A DNA stretch of 64,000 nt from ZYF759 sp046297455 (GCA_046297455.1 JBKBIT010000015.1:50065-114064); one strand, 5' to 3'; positions 17,528 to 26,663 are shown, counted from the stretch's first letter. Translations and numbers: made by a program. The notes: generated from the sequence alone by a model not told the origin.

Positions 17528-17544
17528 GCCGAAACCCGAAACGG

Positions 17545-20500
17545 CTACAGCGCAACCCGCAGCCTGCCACCCGGCGCCTTTGCGCGCGAACAGCACAGGA
17601 CAATACGTTTCTCGCGTTCGGCGGCCGAAAGCACATAATCCCGATGCTCGATCTCGTCGCCGAGATGTTCGCACGCGCAGACCCCGCAAATGCCGTCCGA
17701 GCATTTGGTGGAGATGTGGATGCCGGCTTCCGCCAGCACGTCGGTGGCCGATTTCTCCGCCGGCACCTCGATCATGCGGCCCGAGTTGACCAGTTCCAAA
17801 AGGAAGGGATGGTTCACGTAGTCCGGCGGCTCCGGCACGGTGAAATATTCCTTCGACAGGGCCTCTTCCGGCCAGCCCTTGCCGCGCGCGGCCTCAAATA
17901 CGGCATCCATGTAGCGGTCGCCGCCGCAGGTATAGAGTTTCAGGCCGGGCCGATAGTCGGGAATGAGCGCTGACAGATCGCCACGTCCACCTTCCTTCGA
18001 GAAATGAAACCGCGCCTTGTTGGCCCAGGGCTGCGCCTCGATCTCCTCCACGAAGCCGCATTCGGCGCGCGTCCGGGCCGAATAATGCAGGGCGAAATCC
18101 CTGCCCAGCGCATGCAGCCTGTGGGCCATGGTCACAAGCGGCGTGACCCCGATGCCGCCGCCCATCAGCACGGAGAATTCCGCCTCCTCGTCGAGCGGGA
18201 AATGGTTGCGCGGTTCGGAGATGAAGACACGCCGTCCCTCGCGAAAAACGCGATGCATGAGCAGCGAACCACCGCGTCCGGCCTTCTCACGCTGGATGCC
18301 AAGCACATATTTTGAATTGTCGGCCGGATCGCCGGCCAATGAATACTGGCGCTGGTATTCGGGCGCGATCACCACGTCGATATGCGCACCCGCCGTGAAG
18401 AGCGGCAGCTTCGCGCCATCCGGGTTCGTCAACTCGAAGCGCACGACGTCTTCCGACAAATCCTCGCGCTTCGACACCACGACGGGAAAGACCGGCGGTT
18501 TCTCCTCGTGATGCCGCGGACCGGGCGCCAGCCCCTCGGTCTCGCCTTTCGAAAGACGTTCGCGATAGGCCTGCGGCGTGAGCATCGAGCGATAGCGCGC
18601 GATCCCCTCCTCGCGGTTCAGAGGCTGGATGATGGGATAGGGCGCGGGCATCGTGTCGGCCGGATAGACGGCCAGCGTCTGGTCCTCGTATTTCAGGTCG
18701 ATCTCTGTCGACAGGCCACGCATGTTGACCGCGCCCGCTGCAACGTAGCGGCCTGCCTTGGGATCGAGTTCGATGTCCCACCACCATTTCTTCACCGGAT
18801 TGATGGTGCCCCGTCCCAACCGGTCGTCGAGCCTTGCCAGCGTCGGCGCCATCTGCGGGAAGTTCATGGCCACCGAGCGGAAGGCGGCATCGGCAAACAG
18901 ACCCTCCAGGTTCCACGGGCAGGTCTTCATGCAGCGACCGCACATGCCGCCGGCCGTGTTGGTCAGCCGGTAGCGGGCGCATTTCTCTGCATCCGACTTC
19001 CAGATTTCATAGCCATTATACATGAGCTTCGGGCCGGCGGTGATCGCACCGGAAGGACACTCGCGAGCACATTTGTTGCAGTTCGAGCAGAAGGTCTGCA
19101 GCCCGAAATCGATCGGCTTGTCATGCGCCATCGGCATAGAGGTGGTGACCACGCCGGATTTGAGCCTCGGCCCCAGATAGGGGTTGAGTATGACCTCGCC
19201 GATGCGGCTAACCTCGCCCAGCCCGGACAGCAGCAGGAGTGGCGGCTGCAACACGTCGCCATCGAGTACCGAATGCACCCGCGCGGAGTAGCCCAGCCGG
19301 CGCACCTGCTCGGCGATCACCCCGCCCAGCAAGGAGAAGCGCAAATAGGCGCGCATGGACTGGGCAACGGAAATCCAGTCGTCGCCGCTGGCCCCTTCCA
19401 TCGTCTCGTGGCCCTGATCGATCAGGATCGAGATGCCGTTGTCGTGATAAGCGTCGAGGGGATTGCCGCCAGCGTCATGCGAGTAGTAGGCCCATTGCGG
19501 CACACGCGACAGGCCGACCGCGTCGCTGGAGAGGTAGTAGGCCGCGGCTTTCAGGTTTTCCGCATTGCGTTTGGGATCGGCCGCCTCGGGCGCCACTGGC
19601 CCGCGCGCCTCGCCGAACTGCAACAGGAGCAGCGCGCCGAGCGCACGGCGCGCACAGGCGCCGATCGGGCTCTTCATCACATACATGCCGCCCTTGGCGG
19701 CTTCCTGAACGGACTTGCCCATGTCGCCGAACAGGGCGCGGGCGAAGAAATCGGCACGCTTGGGAAAGCGCGGCACCCGCTCCTCGTCGATGAAGGTTGT
19801 CGGCTCCTCGCGCCGCTTCAGTTTCTCGAACGGATGCGGGCCCATCCGGAATTCACGGTCGCGATAAGGCTCGGCCGTGGCGGCCTTGCGTGCCGTTCCC
19901 TTCCCCAGCCACCAGGCCGGCCCGTGCGAGGCAAGCCCGTCGCGGCCGAGATCCGGCCCGAGTGGCAGGTCGGGCTCCAGCTCCATCGTGGTGCTGATTG
20001 CAGCAAGCCCGAAGCGGCGCCCGACATAGGGATTCTCGATCGCTGCCCCGTCGTCCTCCTCCACCACGCCCGCCAGCCCAGCCGAGACGGCGAGCCGCCT
20101 GAGATCGATCTCGGAGGTGGTGGCGCTATGGGCGCGCGCCTCGAAACCCAGCATGCGCAGATAGTTGGCGAGCAAGACGGCGGTATTGGCCGTCAACAGC
20201 GAGGCGCGCTGGGCCTGTGTGCCGTGAAGCCAGTCCGTGCCCGGCTCGTCCGGCCGGGGATCGCGCGCATATTCAACGAGGAAGACAAGCGCATGCGTGT
20301 GGTGACGTGCAGGCTGGAGTGTGGTTCTAGCCGACTCCAGTATGTCGGCATAGATCATGTCGACCCCTGCCGCATAGCTCTTCGGCTGACCGGCTTCGAG
20401 TTCTTCCTTGATCTGCTCGATAACCGGATTGCGGAAGGGTTGGGCGAGGAAGTGTCCGTCTTCCAGCCGCGCCATACCGACCATCGAGGCATCGAAATAA

Positions 20501-20772
20501 TAGCCCGCGGCCTTCAGGTGCCGGGTGCGCTCCCCCGGATCGGCCGGCACTTCAGCCTCCCCATGCACAATGGCGCCGTCGCGCACCGTGTCGAACATGC
20601 CCATGAAACGGGCCATGGCATGGGTCAGCGACTGCGGATCGTCGGAATGGAAGGAAAGCGGCTCCATCTCCGGCAAACGATCGATCGCCGGTGCCTGCTG
20701 GCTGCGCCGCAGGCGCTCCAGCGGAAAGGGGCCGAGATGGACCGGCCTGTCCTTGTAGGAAAAGAAACGCAT
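17545..20772 (-). CDS. rdhA: Self-sufficient non-respiratory reductive dehalogenase (RdhA fused to flavin reductase and 2Fe-2S domains)
   Basis: This 1075-residue cytoplasmic protein has no Tat or Sec signal. Residues about 11-300 and 308-560 are two related cobalamin-domain copies. Matching pairs are LGPFPLERLRR/MGPHPFEKLKR, HLKAAGYY/NLKAAAYY and NPYVGRR/NPYLGPR. Two 4Fe-4S motifs follow: Cys562/565/568/572, and Cys598 with 611/614/618. Next come an FMN/NAD(P)H reductase (RQYSL at 808-812, GGGIGVTP at 871-878) and a 2Fe-2S domain (Cys1024/1029/1032, then Cys1060 or 1061). Tyr476, Lys538 and Arg602 have the spacing of the NpRdhA triad Tyr426/Lys488/Arg552. This is the BhbA/JtRdhA architecture, which removes halide from halogenated phenols using B12 and NADPH. 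The N-terminal copy has glycine in place of the lysine. The start at 20772 follows GGAGGAG. The substrate is inferred. Confidence 0.92.
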   Translation of the reverse strand: MRFFSYKDRPVHLGPFPLERLRRSQQAPAIDRLPEMEPLSFHSDDPQSLTHAMARFMGMFDTVRDGAIVHGEAEVPADPGERTRHLKAAGYYFDASMVGMARLEDGHFLAQPFRNPVIEQIKEELEAGQPKSYAAGVDMIYADILESARTTLQPARHHTHALVFLVEYARDPRPDEPGTDWLHGTQAQRASLLTANTAVLLANYLRMLGFEARAHSATTSEIDLRRLAVSAGLAGVVEEDDGAAIENPYVGRRFGLAAISTTMELEPDLPLGPDLGRDGLASHGPAWWLGKGTARKAATAEPYRDREFRMGPHPFEKLKRREEPTTFIDEERVPRFPKRADFFARALFGDMGKSVQEAAKGGMYVMKSPIGACARRALGALLLLQFGEARGPVAPEAADPKRNAENLKAAAYYLSSDAVGLSRVPQWAYYSHDAGGNPLDAYHDNGISILIDQGHETMEGASGDDWISVAQSMRAYLRFSLLGGVIAEQVRRLGYSARVHSVLDGDVLQPPLLLLSGLGEVSRIGEVILNPYLGPRLKSGVVTTSMPMAHDKPIDFGLQTFCSNCNKCARECPSGAITAGPKLMYNGYEIWKSDAEKCARYRLTNTAGGMCGRCMKTCPWNLEGLFADAAFRSVAMNFPQMAPTLARLDDRLGRGTINPVKKWWWDIELDPKAGRYVAAGAVNMRGLSTEIDLKYEDQTLAVYPADTMPAPYPIIQPLNREEGIARYRSMLTPQAYRERLSKGETEGLAPGPRHHEEKPPVFPVVVSKREDLSEDVVRFELTNPDGAKLPLFTAGAHIDVVIAPEYQRQYSLAGDPADNSKYVLGIQREKAGRGGSLLMHRVFREGRRVFISEPRNHFPLDEEAEFSVLMGGGIGVTPLVTMAHRLHALGRDFALHYSARTRAECGFVEEIEAQPWANKARFHFSKEGGRGDLSALIPDYRPGLKLYTCGGDRYMDAVFEAARGKGWPEEALSKEYFTVPEPPDYVNHPFLLELVNSGRMIEVPAEKSATDVLAEAGIHISTKCSDGICGVCACEHLGDEIEHRDYVLSAAEREKRIVLCCSRAKAPGGRLRVAL

Positions 20773-20817
20773 GGCTTTCAAAACTCCTCCCGGCCGCACT
20801 CTCGCCGGCCAAACGCC

Positions 20818-21264
20818 TCAAAGACGCGTGATCCTCTCGTCCTCGCCGGCGACAAGACGCTCGATGCAGGCATGCAGCATCGCGAGTTCGTCCGGCTCCA
20901 GCTTCGATGTGAAATGTGTGTTGACGTCTTCGACCGAAGGACGCGCCGCCTCCAGCAATTGCCGGCCATAGGGCGTCAGCACCACGGTCCGGCCGCGTCC
21001 GTCGGCGTCGCTGCCGTTGCGGGCAACCATGTTCCTGGCCTCCATGTCGCGCAGCAGCCGCGAGGTGGCCGGACGCGTGATACCGATATAGTCGGCAAGC
21101 TCCGACGGCGTGATCACGCCTTCTTCCCCCACCCCGGTCAGCACGCACCACATCAGCCGCGTCAGCCCGAGTTCGGCGATCATCCGCTCAAGCCGCGACT
21201 GCATGATCCTCGACAGGACCGAGACCCGATAGCCCAGCCTCCTGTGCAACTCGTAATCCGGCAT
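20818..21264 (-). CDS. MarR-family regulator, likely controller of the dehalogenase
   Basis: This 148-residue winged-helix protein starts at ATG 21264 after GGGGAGGAGCCCG. The recognition region reads TPSELADYIGITRPATSRLL (about residues 55-74), followed by the wing with DADGRGRTVVLTPYGRQLL. MarR repressors usually release DNA on binding small phenolic ligands, which fits a dehalogenase for halogenated phenols. Its stop lies 45 bases before the dehalogenase start with no terminator between, so the two are almost certainly co-transcribed. Longer in-frame upstream starts are not supported. Confidence 0.88.
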   Translation of the reverse strand: MPDYELHRRLGYRVSVLSRIMQSRLERMIAELGLTRLMWCVLTGVGEEGVITPSELADYIGITRPATSRLLRDMEARNMVARNGSDADGRGRTVVLTPYGRQLLEAARPSVEDVNTHFTSKLEPDELAMLHACIERLVAGEDERITRL

Positions 21265-21289
21265 CGGGCTCCTCCCCGCTTCTGCGCCG

Positions 21290-21317
21290 AGACTAGCCAG
21301 ATGATTACCAATGTCAA
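21290..21317 (-). promoter_or_regulatory. Candidate sigma-70 promoter for marR-rdhA
   Basis: On the minus strand a perfect -35 TTGACA (21317-21312) is followed after 16 bases by TAGTCT (21295-21290), which puts transcription start about 20 bases ahead of the MarR ribosome site. The surrounding 21301-21322 block is strikingly AT-rich for this genome and is the natural place for MarR autoregulation. Confidence 0.5.
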
Positions 21318-21537
21318 TTATCTCCGTCGTCTGGCCGGCCATCTTGATGCCGATCAAGGAAGCGCATCCGCCGACACCTATCCTCACCGGGCCGTCATGG
21401 GGGGAAGTGCAAACCACAACCGTCCTTGCGGTCAGCGGCATCGATCCCATCTGGATGGCTGGTGTGGCCGGCGCGCCCGCTGCGGGACGAGCCACGACCG
21501 GAAGCAGAACGGCAATGAAAAGGAAGAGGAGCGTGAC

Positions 21538-22221
21538 ATGAAGGCTGGCGACGTGATGACGACGGGCGCTGCGACCGTCCACCCCTGGGACACGGTTGCC
21601 GAGGCTGCCCGCACCATGGCGAATTACGGCGTCAGCGGCCTGCCGGTGATCGATGGCGAAGGCGGCGTCGTGGGCATGCTGACCGAGCGCGATCTTCTGC
21701 GCCGCGTCGAGCTCGGCACCGAGCATCGCCGGCCCCGCTGGCTCGATCTGTGGTTCGACCCGGGCGACCTTGCCGAGGAATATTCGCGCGCCCATGGCCG
21801 CAAGGTGGAAGACGTCATGTCCCGCGAGGTTGCCTCCATCGACACCGAAATGCCGTTGGACGAGGTTGTCGGCCTGATGGAGGAGAAAGGCTACAAGCGC
21901 CTGCCGGTGGTTCGCGAAGGCAAGCTGGTCGGGATCGTCAGCCGCGCCAATCTCCTGACGGCGCTGTCACGCAGGCTGGACCCGCCGGGCGCAGTCGATC
22001 GGGACGATCTCGCGCTGCGGCGGCAGATACTCGACGAACTCGCCAACAAGGCGTGGAGCAAGGGCGCCGCCATCGACGTCCAGGTACGGGAAGGCAAAAT
22101 CATCCTGCGCGGTACCGTCGAGGACGAACGCGTCGCCAGCGCCATGCAGGTGGCTGCTGAAAACACACCGGGCGCAAAGAACGTGCTGTCCCTGATCCGC
22201 GTCGCATCGACAAAGCGCTGA
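21538..22221 (+). CDS. CBS-pair protein with C-terminal BON domain
   Basis: This 227-residue protein has two CBS motifs: VMTTGAATVHPWDTVAEA at about residues 6-60, and VMSREVASIDTEMPLDEVV at about 93-145. CBS pairs bind adenine nucleotides. A BON domain follows at about 155-225 (IDVQVREGKIILRGTVEDE); BON domains are thought to bind membranes or phospholipids. ATG 21538 follows GAAGAGGAGCGTGAC. It is divergent from marR-rdhA and probably unrelated to it; such proteins are common stress-associated genes in Rhizobiales. Confidence 0.88.
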   Translation: MKAGDVMTTGAATVHPWDTVAEAARTMANYGVSGLPVIDGEGGVVGMLTERDLLRRVELGTEHRRPRWLDLWFDPGDLAEEYSRAHGRKVEDVMSREVASIDTEMPLDEVVGLMEEKGYKRLPVVREGKLVGIVSRANLLTALSRRLDPPGAVDRDDLALRRQILDELANKAWSKGAAIDVQVREGKIILRGTVEDERVASAMQVAAENTPGAKNVLSLIRVASTKR

Positions 22222-22314
22222 CTGCGTCCTGTCGCGCTCGGCCGCGCTGGACGCTCGCGCCGGGCGGCGTCTTGCGCTAGACCGTCGGGCATGCCCCAGC
22301 TGTCCGAAGACGGA

Positions 22315-22929
22315 ATGAAGAAACCTCCCTGCGTCATCCTCGCGGGCGGCCTTGCCACCCGAATGGGTGGCGTCGACAAATGCCTGCTCCCGCTCGGCCG
22401 CAGCCGCATCATCGATCACATGCTGGCCCGGCTGCAGCCTCAATGCGCCGCGATCGCGCTCAATGCAAACGGGCCGGTTTCCCGCCTGGCCGAGTTCGAC
22501 CTGCCCGTATTGCCCGACAGTGTCGCGGACCATCCCGGTCCTCTGGCCGGCATCCTTGCCGCCCTCGATTGGGCAGCAGCGCGCGACGCGGATGCGGTCC
22601 TGACCGTGGCAGGCGACACACCGTTCCTGCCCGCAGACCTGGTTTCTCGGCTGCAACGGGCCACAACACCGGGCGGCATGGCGATCGCGGCTTCGCCAGA
22701 CGAAGACGGTACGCTGCGGCGTCACCCGACCGTCGGATTGTGGCCCGTAACGTTGCGGGAGGATCTGCGCAGGGCGCTGGCAGACGGTGTGCGCAAGGTT
22801 GGCGCCTGGGCAGGTCGGCATGAACCCGGAATAGCTGTATTCGAGGCGACGCCCTTCGACCCCTTCTTCAACGTCAATGCGCCGGAAGACCTTGCTAGGG
22901 CCGAGCAATTCGCGCGAGATCTGATCTAG
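22315..22929 (+). CDS. mobA: Molybdenum cofactor guanylyltransferase MobA
   Basis: This 204-residue cytoplasmic nucleotidyltransferase adds GMP to molybdopterin. The GTP-binding loop reads ILAGGLATRMGGVDKCLLPL; DHPGPLAGILAAL and VAGDTPFLP are the other conserved segments, the latter holding the metal-binding aspartate. The start at 22315 (MKKPPCVILAGG) matches the short N-terminus of the family; ATG 22291 in the same frame would add eight residues and cannot be excluded. Its 3' end overlaps the convergent TusA-like gene by four bases. No molybdoenzyme is seen in the window. Confidence 0.9.
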   Translation: MKKPPCVILAGGLATRMGGVDKCLLPLGRSRIIDHMLARLQPQCAAIALNANGPVSRLAEFDLPVLPDSVADHPGPLAGILAALDWAAARDADAVLTVAGDTPFLPADLVSRLQRATTPGGMAIAASPDEDGTLRRHPTVGLWPVTLREDLRRALADGVRKVGAWAGRHEPGIAVFEATPFDPFFNVNAPEDLARAEQFARDLI

Positions 22930-23177
22930 TCGTTTTCGGCAGCCGCCACCGCCGTCCGCCGGATCAGCCACACATGGCCATCGGCAACGACCTCGCGCGA
23001 GATCAGCTCATGTCCCGCTTCCGCGCAGAAATGCGGCACATCGATTACCGCCATGGGGTCCGTCGTCGTCAGGCGCAGGACAGCACCGGGCTGCATCCCG
23101 TTCAGCCGCTTGCGCGCCTTCAATACCGGTAGCGGGCACTTCATGCCGGTCGTGTCGAGGTCTTCGTCCAATGCCAT
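22926..23177 (-). CDS. TusA/SirA-family sulfur-carrier-like protein
   Basis: This small protein of 83 residues has the TusA core LDTTGMKCPLPVLKARKRL (CPxP, catalytic-type cysteine) and the second half MAVIDVPHFCAEAGHELIS. TusA relatives pass persulfide sulfur to tRNA thiolation, molybdenum cofactor or other acceptors. A GTG at 23243 in the same frame overlaps the aminotransferase stop (GTGA) and would add 22 residues; translational coupling favours it, while family length favours 23177. It is the last gene of the alpha-2-macroglobulin/pbpC/aminotransferase string. Confidence 0.82.
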   Translation of the reverse strand: MALDEDLDTTGMKCPLPVLKARKRLNGMQPGAVLRLTTTDPMAVIDVPHFCAEAGHELISREVVADGHVWLIRRTAVAAAEND

Positions 23178-23239
23178 GACAGGGCTATGGTTCGAATTGG
23201 GGCCGGAGGCAAGACTCCCTACGGCCTGCGACATCGACG

Positions 23240-24574
23240 TCACCGCGCGGCAAGCGCCGCCTTGAGCGCGCGCGAAAGCTTGTCGACGAGTTCGCCGATC
23301 TGATCCTGTTCGATGATGAACGGTGGCGCGATCAGTATGTGGTCACCGGCACGCCCGTCGGCGGTGCCACCGCTCGGATAGACCATGAGGCCTTGATCCA
23401 TCGCCGCTGCCTTCACGTGGGCATGCAGCCTCCGGCCGGCATCGAAAGGTCTTTTTGACACCCTGTCCTCGACCAGTTCAAGTGCCAGGAACAGCCCTCT
23501 GCCCCGGATGTCGCCGACATGCGGATGCTCACCAAACTGCGCAGCAAGCGCCGTGCGAAGGCTGCTCCCCAGCTCCCGGCATCGGGCCAGAAGATCCCGT
23601 TCGTCGATCACCCGTTGCACCGCGAGCGCGCCGGCCGCAGCGGCGGCGTGGGCAACATAGGTGAACCCGTGCTGGAAGGCGCCCGATCCGCCCACGATCG
23701 CATCGTGAATCTCGCGCGACAGCAGGCAGGCGCCGATCGGCTGATAGCCGGCACCCAGCCCCTTGGCGCATGTCAGGATGTCGGGTGCGACACCGTCCTG
23801 TTCGCAGGCATGAAGCGTGCCCGTGCGGCCCATACCGCACATCACCTCATCGAGGATCAAGAGAACTCCGTAACGGTCGCAGATGTCACGGATGCGTTGG
23901 AGATACCCGGCAACTGGCGGGACGGCTCCCGCCGTCGCACCCACCACGGTCTCGGCAATGAAGGCGATCACGGTTTCCGGTCCGAGCCGCAAGATCTCGG
24001 CTTCCAGTTCGTCCGCGGCGCGAATGCCGTAGGCCTCTTCGCTCTCCTCCTCGCCGCGGTAGCGATAGGCATAACACGGGGCAATGTGGGAGGCAGGCAT
24101 CAGGATGGGTTCATAGATCGCGCGACGGCCGGCATTGCCGCCGACTGACAGCGTCGCGATCGTCTTGCCGTGATAGCTCTGCCGTCGCGCGATGAAATGG
24201 CGTCGCCCGGTTTCGCCGCGTTCCCAGAAATATTGTCGTGCCAGTTTCATGGCAGTCTCGTTCGCTTCGGAGCCGCCGGAAGCGAAATAGACATGGCCCA
24301 ACCCCTTGGGCGCGCGCGAAATCAGCTGCGCGGCCAGTTCCTCGGCGGGCTCGTTGGTGAAGAAGCCCGTATGGGCATAGGGCAGCCGGTCGAGCTGCGC
24401 CTTGATCGCATCGATCACACGTCGATCGGTATGTCCCAGACACGAAACGCCGGCACCGCCGGAAGCATCGAGATAGCGCTTGCCGTGGCCGTCGACGATA
24501 TAAGGACCGTCCCCCGCAACGGCGACTGGCAGCACGTGGCCCGGCTGGCGGTGGAAAATGCGTGTGGATGTCAC
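23240..24574 (-). CDS. Class III PLP-dependent aminotransferase
   Basis: This 444-residue aminotransferase has YFASGGSEANETAMKLARQY (PLP phosphate contact), SYHGKTIATLSV, LILDEVMCGMGRTG (pyridine-nitrogen aspartate) and the Schiff-base lysine in TCAKGLGAGYQPIGA. Members transfer amino groups from omega-amino acids or diamines to a keto acid. The substrate is not clear from sequence; the long form resembles the group often annotated as aspartate aminotransferase family. GTG 24574 is chosen; it lies eight bases after the pbpC stop with AGGGGG upstream. Confidence 0.85.
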   Translation of the reverse strand: MTSTRIFHRQPGHVLPVAVAGDGPYIVDGHGKRYLDASGGAGVSCLGHTDRRVIDAIKAQLDRLPYAHTGFFTNEPAEELAAQLISRAPKGLGHVYFASGGSEANETAMKLARQYFWERGETGRRHFIARRQSYHGKTIATLSVGGNAGRRAIYEPILMPASHIAPCYAYRYRGEEESEEAYGIRAADELEAEILRLGPETVIAFIAETVVGATAGAVPPVAGYLQRIRDICDRYGVLLILDEVMCGMGRTGTLHACEQDGVAPDILTCAKGLGAGYQPIGACLLSREIHDAIVGGSGAFQHGFTYVAHAAAAAGALAVQRVIDERDLLARCRELGSSLRTALAAQFGEHPHVGDIRGRGLFLALELVEDRVSKRPFDAGRRLHAHVKAAAMDQGLMVYPSGGTADGRAGDHILIAPPFIIEQDQIGELVDKLSRALKAALAAR

Positions 24575-24582
24575 CCTGCCCC

Positions 24583-26661
24583 CTACTCCACGAAAACCCG
24601 CACGCTGGCTGCCCGACCTGCGGCATCGATGACGGTCAGCGTCGAATGGCCGATGCCATCGGGCTGCCACTGGCTGGTGCGGGCGCGGGAGAGCTCGGAC
24701 AGCGGACGACCGTTCGCCAGCCAGCGGAACGGTGCGCGCCCGCCCTGCAGTTTCAGCACCAGCGGCGAAGGACGTGCCGCGCCGCCGGCAAGCTCCACCC
24801 GTGCACCGTCGGGCGGAAACACGATTTCGGGCGGCGGCTCCACCGCCAGTCTTGCCCCCGGTGCCTCACGCGCCGAAGTGAAGCGGCGCAGCGTGACAGG
24901 AAGCTCGTCGCGCACAAGCCGCACCGCGCCAGCCGGCGCGCGCGGCAATGGCGCACCAGCAACGCCCGAGCGCTGAAAAGCCTCGAACAGGATCGGCGCG
25001 GCAGTCGTGTAGCCCGAAATGCCTGGCACAGGTGCAGCATCCGCGCGCCCGACCCACACACCGATCACGTGGCGCCCGTCGAAACCAACTGACCACGCGT
25101 CGCGATAGCCATAGGAAGTGCCGGTCTTGTAGGCGATGCCGCGACGTGCCGCGCCTTCAGGTGGATTGACGCCGGCCAGCATGTCCGCGACATGCCAGGC
25201 AGCGCGCGGTGCCAGCATCTCGCGCGGCACCGGGCGCTGGCCGGGATGCTCCGTCAGCCTCACGACACGGCCGCCATTGGCCAGACCCGTGTAAAGCTGC
25301 ACAAGACCGGAAAGGGACATGCCTGCTCCGCCCAGTGCGATGGCCAGCCCTGCCGCCTCGCCGCGTGGCAGGACGGGGGTGATACCCGCCCGACGGAAAC
25401 GGGCCGACAGGCGTGCCGGGCCGACCGCGTCTAGCAACCGCACGGCCGGCACGTTGAGAGAAAGCTGAAGCGCGGTGCGCACGCTGACATCGCCCTGATA
25501 AGCCATGTCGAAATTGCGCGGCCGGTAGCCGGAAAAATTGGCAGGCCGATCCTCGATCAGGGTTTCCTGCGCGACCAGTCCTTCCTCGATCGCCAGCCCA
25601 TAGATGAAGGGCTTGAGCGTGGACCCTGGCGATCGGACCGCGCGTGTCATGTCGATCCAGCCGGAACGGCGGTCGTCGAGATACCCGGCAGAACCGACGC
25701 TTGCCAGGATCTGTCCCGTTACCGCATCCGCCATCAGGATCGCGACCGAGACGCGTGGCCCCAGCCTCTGCGCAGCTTCGCGTGCAACGGTCTCCAGGTG
25801 CGCCTGGATGGGACGGCTCAGCGTCAGGCGGTGGACACGATCGCCCGGTGCGGCCCGAACCGTCTCGTCGGCCGTATGGGCTGCAAGTGCCGGCATTGGC
25901 AGGCGGCGATCCGGCACCCTCGAATGGGCCGCGCGGGCCGCCTCGCTTTCCGGCAACAACCCGGCCACGACCATGCGCGCCAGCACCCGATCACGCGCAG
26001 CCTCGGCAGCAAGCGGGTTTCGGTCTGGCCGCCTGCGCTCCGGCAGTTGAGGCAGGGCGACCAGAAGGGCGGCTTCGCCGATTTCGAGCCGCTGCGGCTC
26101 CTTGCCGAACCATGCCAGCGAGGCCGCCCGCACCCCCTCGATATTGCCGCCATAGGGCGCCAGGGCGAGGTAGAGCTCCAGGATTTCATCCTTGGAAAGC
26201 CGCCGCTCGATCTGCAGCGCACGGACCATCTGCCGCAACTTCGCGCCCATGGACCGGGCGTCCCTGGGTTCGATCAGGCGGGCCAGCTGCATGGTGATGG
26301 TCGACCCGCCGGAAACGATGCGGCCGTTGGTCACGAACTGACCCGCTGCCCGCAGCAGTGCCAGCGGATCGATGCCGGCATGGCTTCTGAACCGCCTGTC
26401 CTCATAGGCGATCAGCATCTCGACAAAGGTCGGATCGACAGCAGCCAGATCGGCCGCGAGCCGCCATCGGCCGTCCGCGACCGCATAGGCCCGCAGAAGG
26501 CTACCGTCGCGGTCCACCACCTCGATCGAGCGCTCTCCATGGCCGTCCAGCGGCGGCGGGAAGGCATGGTCCAGCCGATCGAGCAGGACAACGCACAGGG
26601 ACAGCGCCAGGAAGAGGCCGGCCGACCACAGCGTGGCTTTGCGCCAACGGGGCATTCGCAT
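24583..26661 (-). CDS. pbpC: Penicillin-binding protein 1C
   Basis: This 692-residue bifunctional peptidoglycan synthase is anchored by one N-terminal helix (about residues 9-28). The glycosyltransferase 51 domain has AYEDRRFRSHAG (catalytic-type Glu87) and SGGSTITMQLARL. The transpeptidase domain has SPGSTLK (Ser347, Lys350), SLN (401-403) and KTGT (512-515). The C-terminal roughly 90 residues form the BiPBP_C domain specific to PBP1C. ATG 26661 follows GAGGTGACG, two bases after the alpha-2-macroglobulin stop. PBP1C next to bacterial alpha-2-macroglobulin is a widespread pairing, thought to link cell-wall repair with periplasmic protease defence. Confidence 0.93.
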   Translation of the reverse strand: MRMPRWRKATLWSAGLFLALSLCVVLLDRLDHAFPPPLDGHGERSIEVVDRDGSLLRAYAVADGRWRLAADLAAVDPTFVEMLIAYEDRRFRSHAGIDPLALLRAAGQFVTNGRIVSGGSTITMQLARLIEPRDARSMGAKLRQMVRALQIERRLSKDEILELYLALAPYGGNIEGVRAASLAWFGKEPQRLEIGEAALLVALPQLPERRRPDRNPLAAEAARDRVLARMVVAGLLPESEAARAAHSRVPDRRLPMPALAAHTADETVRAAPGDRVHRLTLSRPIQAHLETVAREAAQRLGPRVSVAILMADAVTGQILASVGSAGYLDDRRSGWIDMTRAVRSPGSTLKPFIYGLAIEEGLVAQETLIEDRPANFSGYRPRNFDMAYQGDVSVRTALQLSLNVPAVRLLDAVGPARLSARFRRAGITPVLPRGEAAGLAIALGGAGMSLSGLVQLYTGLANGGRVVRLTEHPGQRPVPREMLAPRAAWHVADMLAGVNPPEGAARRGIAYKTGTSYGYRDAWSVGFDGRHVIGVWVGRADAAPVPGISGYTTAAPILFEAFQRSGVAGAPLPRAPAGAVRLVRDELPVTLRRFTSAREAPGARLAVEPPPEIVFPPDGARVELAGGAARPSPLVLKLQGGRAPFRWLANGRPLSELSRARTSQWQPDGIGHSTLTVIDAAGRAASVRVFVE

Positions 26662-26663
26662 CG

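Noticed and set aside
17545..20772. Respiratory organohalide reductase
   Set aside because: No twin-arginine signal, no RdhB membrane anchor gene beside it, and fused NAD(P)H reductase and 2Fe-2S domains point to the cytoplasmic catabolic type.
18382..21537. Very long plus-strand open frame opposite the dehalogenase, in frame with the CBS-BON protein
   Set aside because: It is an antisense shadow typical of high-GC codon use: Arg/His/Gly-rich, no domains, and the real CBS-BON start at 21538 has its own ribosome site.
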